Origin: Fibrobacter sp.
Lineage (GTDB): Bacteria; Fibrobacterota; Fibrobacteria; Fibrobacterales; Fibrobacteraceae
Direction of reading: 5' to 3'
Assembly (NCBI GenBank): GCA_016295375.1
Contig: JAEDLI010000063.1
Location: forward strand, 1 to 13,486
Length of the DNA: 13,486 bases
A model generated the notes under the pieces. The model ran no database searches and was not told where the DNA came from. It was given only the letters and a program-made list of their open reading frames with translations. Shown here in pieces: positions 13,338-13,486 of the stretch. Within the stretch, counting starts at the first letter, position 1, and each line of letters opens with the position of its first letter. A program made the translations under genes and the position numbers.

Positions 13338-13486
13338 TTAGACGACGCGGGTCATGCCGGACATGCGTTCGCGCAGCCACGCTCCGACCTCTTCCACCGG
13401 ATGCTGACGGATGTTCTTGTTCACCTTGATCAGTTCTTCGTTATCCACAGCGGTGGACTTGCCTTCGCCGTAGATAGCGCCGATGT
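13338..13486 (-). CDS. ilvC: Ketol-acid reductoisomerase, class II, C-terminal end (runs off right edge)
   Basis: 48 codons and the TAA stop (13340-13338) are visible. The end ...AVDNEELIKVNKNIRQHPVE and then EVGAWLRERMSGMTRVV matches by eye the C-terminus of E. coli-type IlvC ([20 protein letters not shown], then QVGKKLRGYMTDMKRI). This enzyme makes 2,3-dihydroxy-isovalerate and 2,3-dihydroxy-3-methylvalerate in valine, isoleucine and leucine synthesis, using NADPH. The match indicates the long class II form with a duplicated C-terminal domain. Catalytic and cofactor-binding parts lie outside the window. The identification rests on this short segment only. A long 3' region with a hairpin and a terminator follows. 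Confidence 0.75.
   Translation of the reverse strand, partial: IGAIYGEGKSTAVDNEELIKVNKNIRQHPVEEVGAWLRERMSGMTRVV

Noticed and set aside
13341..13376. Third copy of the palindromic element (GGCATGACC, read as SGMT) in ilvC
   Set aside because: The flanks are absent and the residues align with the normal IlvC C-terminus.

Overview
The window looks like a chromosomal segment from the phylum Fibrobacteres, most likely a Fibrobacter species. This is inferred from several things: Ser-rich (SSSS) linkers in a lipoprotein, a pectin-degrading PL11 lyase, pseudopilins ending in a CFST...CK motif, recurring TATATTC-type -10 boxes close to start codons, and no phage, plasmid or transposase genes. No database search was possible. 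Family names rest on recognised motifs.

Layout, left to right. (1) The N-terminal part of a secreted PL11 rhamnogalacturonan lyase lies on the minus strand and runs off the left edge. (2) A divergent spacer holds a perfect 15-bp palindrome and a probable promoter. (3) A tight plus-strand operon follows: a YihY/BrkB membrane protein, a short UvrA-type ABC ATPase lacking the insertion domain, and a THUMP-like SAM methyltransferase. The last two genes each carry one in-frame copy of a small palindromic element. (4) A Ser-rich, LamG-domain lipoprotein gene overlaps thiH (thiamine thiazole branch) by one base. (5) Two paralogous minus-strand pseudopilin genes follow. Both are broken at nearly the same codon, one by an in-frame TAA and one by a single-base frameshift in an A9 tract. 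(6) thiE is next. A 126-bp TAG-rich inverted repeat separates it from a convergent gene for a small acidic protein and supplies the stop codons of both genes. (7) A UPF0371/DUF1846 gene lies on the minus strand. (8) A roughly 490-bp non-coding stretch holds two minus-strand terminators, a long hairpin and a cluster of degenerate repeats. (9) The C-terminus of a class II ketol-acid reductoisomerase (ilvC) runs off the right edge.

Functionally the window mixes housekeeping metabolism (thiH, thiE, ilvC), plant cell-wall degradation (PL11 lyase, possibly the LamG lipoprotein), nucleic-acid-related genes (UvrA-like protein, methyltransferase) and a decaying or recoded pilin pair. ThiH and ThiE belong to one pathway but are separated by the broken pilins. 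I saw no TPP-riboswitch core upstream of either thi gene, and no tRNA, rRNA, CRISPR array or insertion sequence. The most notable points are the parallel breaks in the two pilins, the in-frame palindromic insertions with compensatory stem changes, the UvrA homologue that keeps a UvrB-binding-like region but has lost the insertion domain, and the repeat-supplied stop codons.
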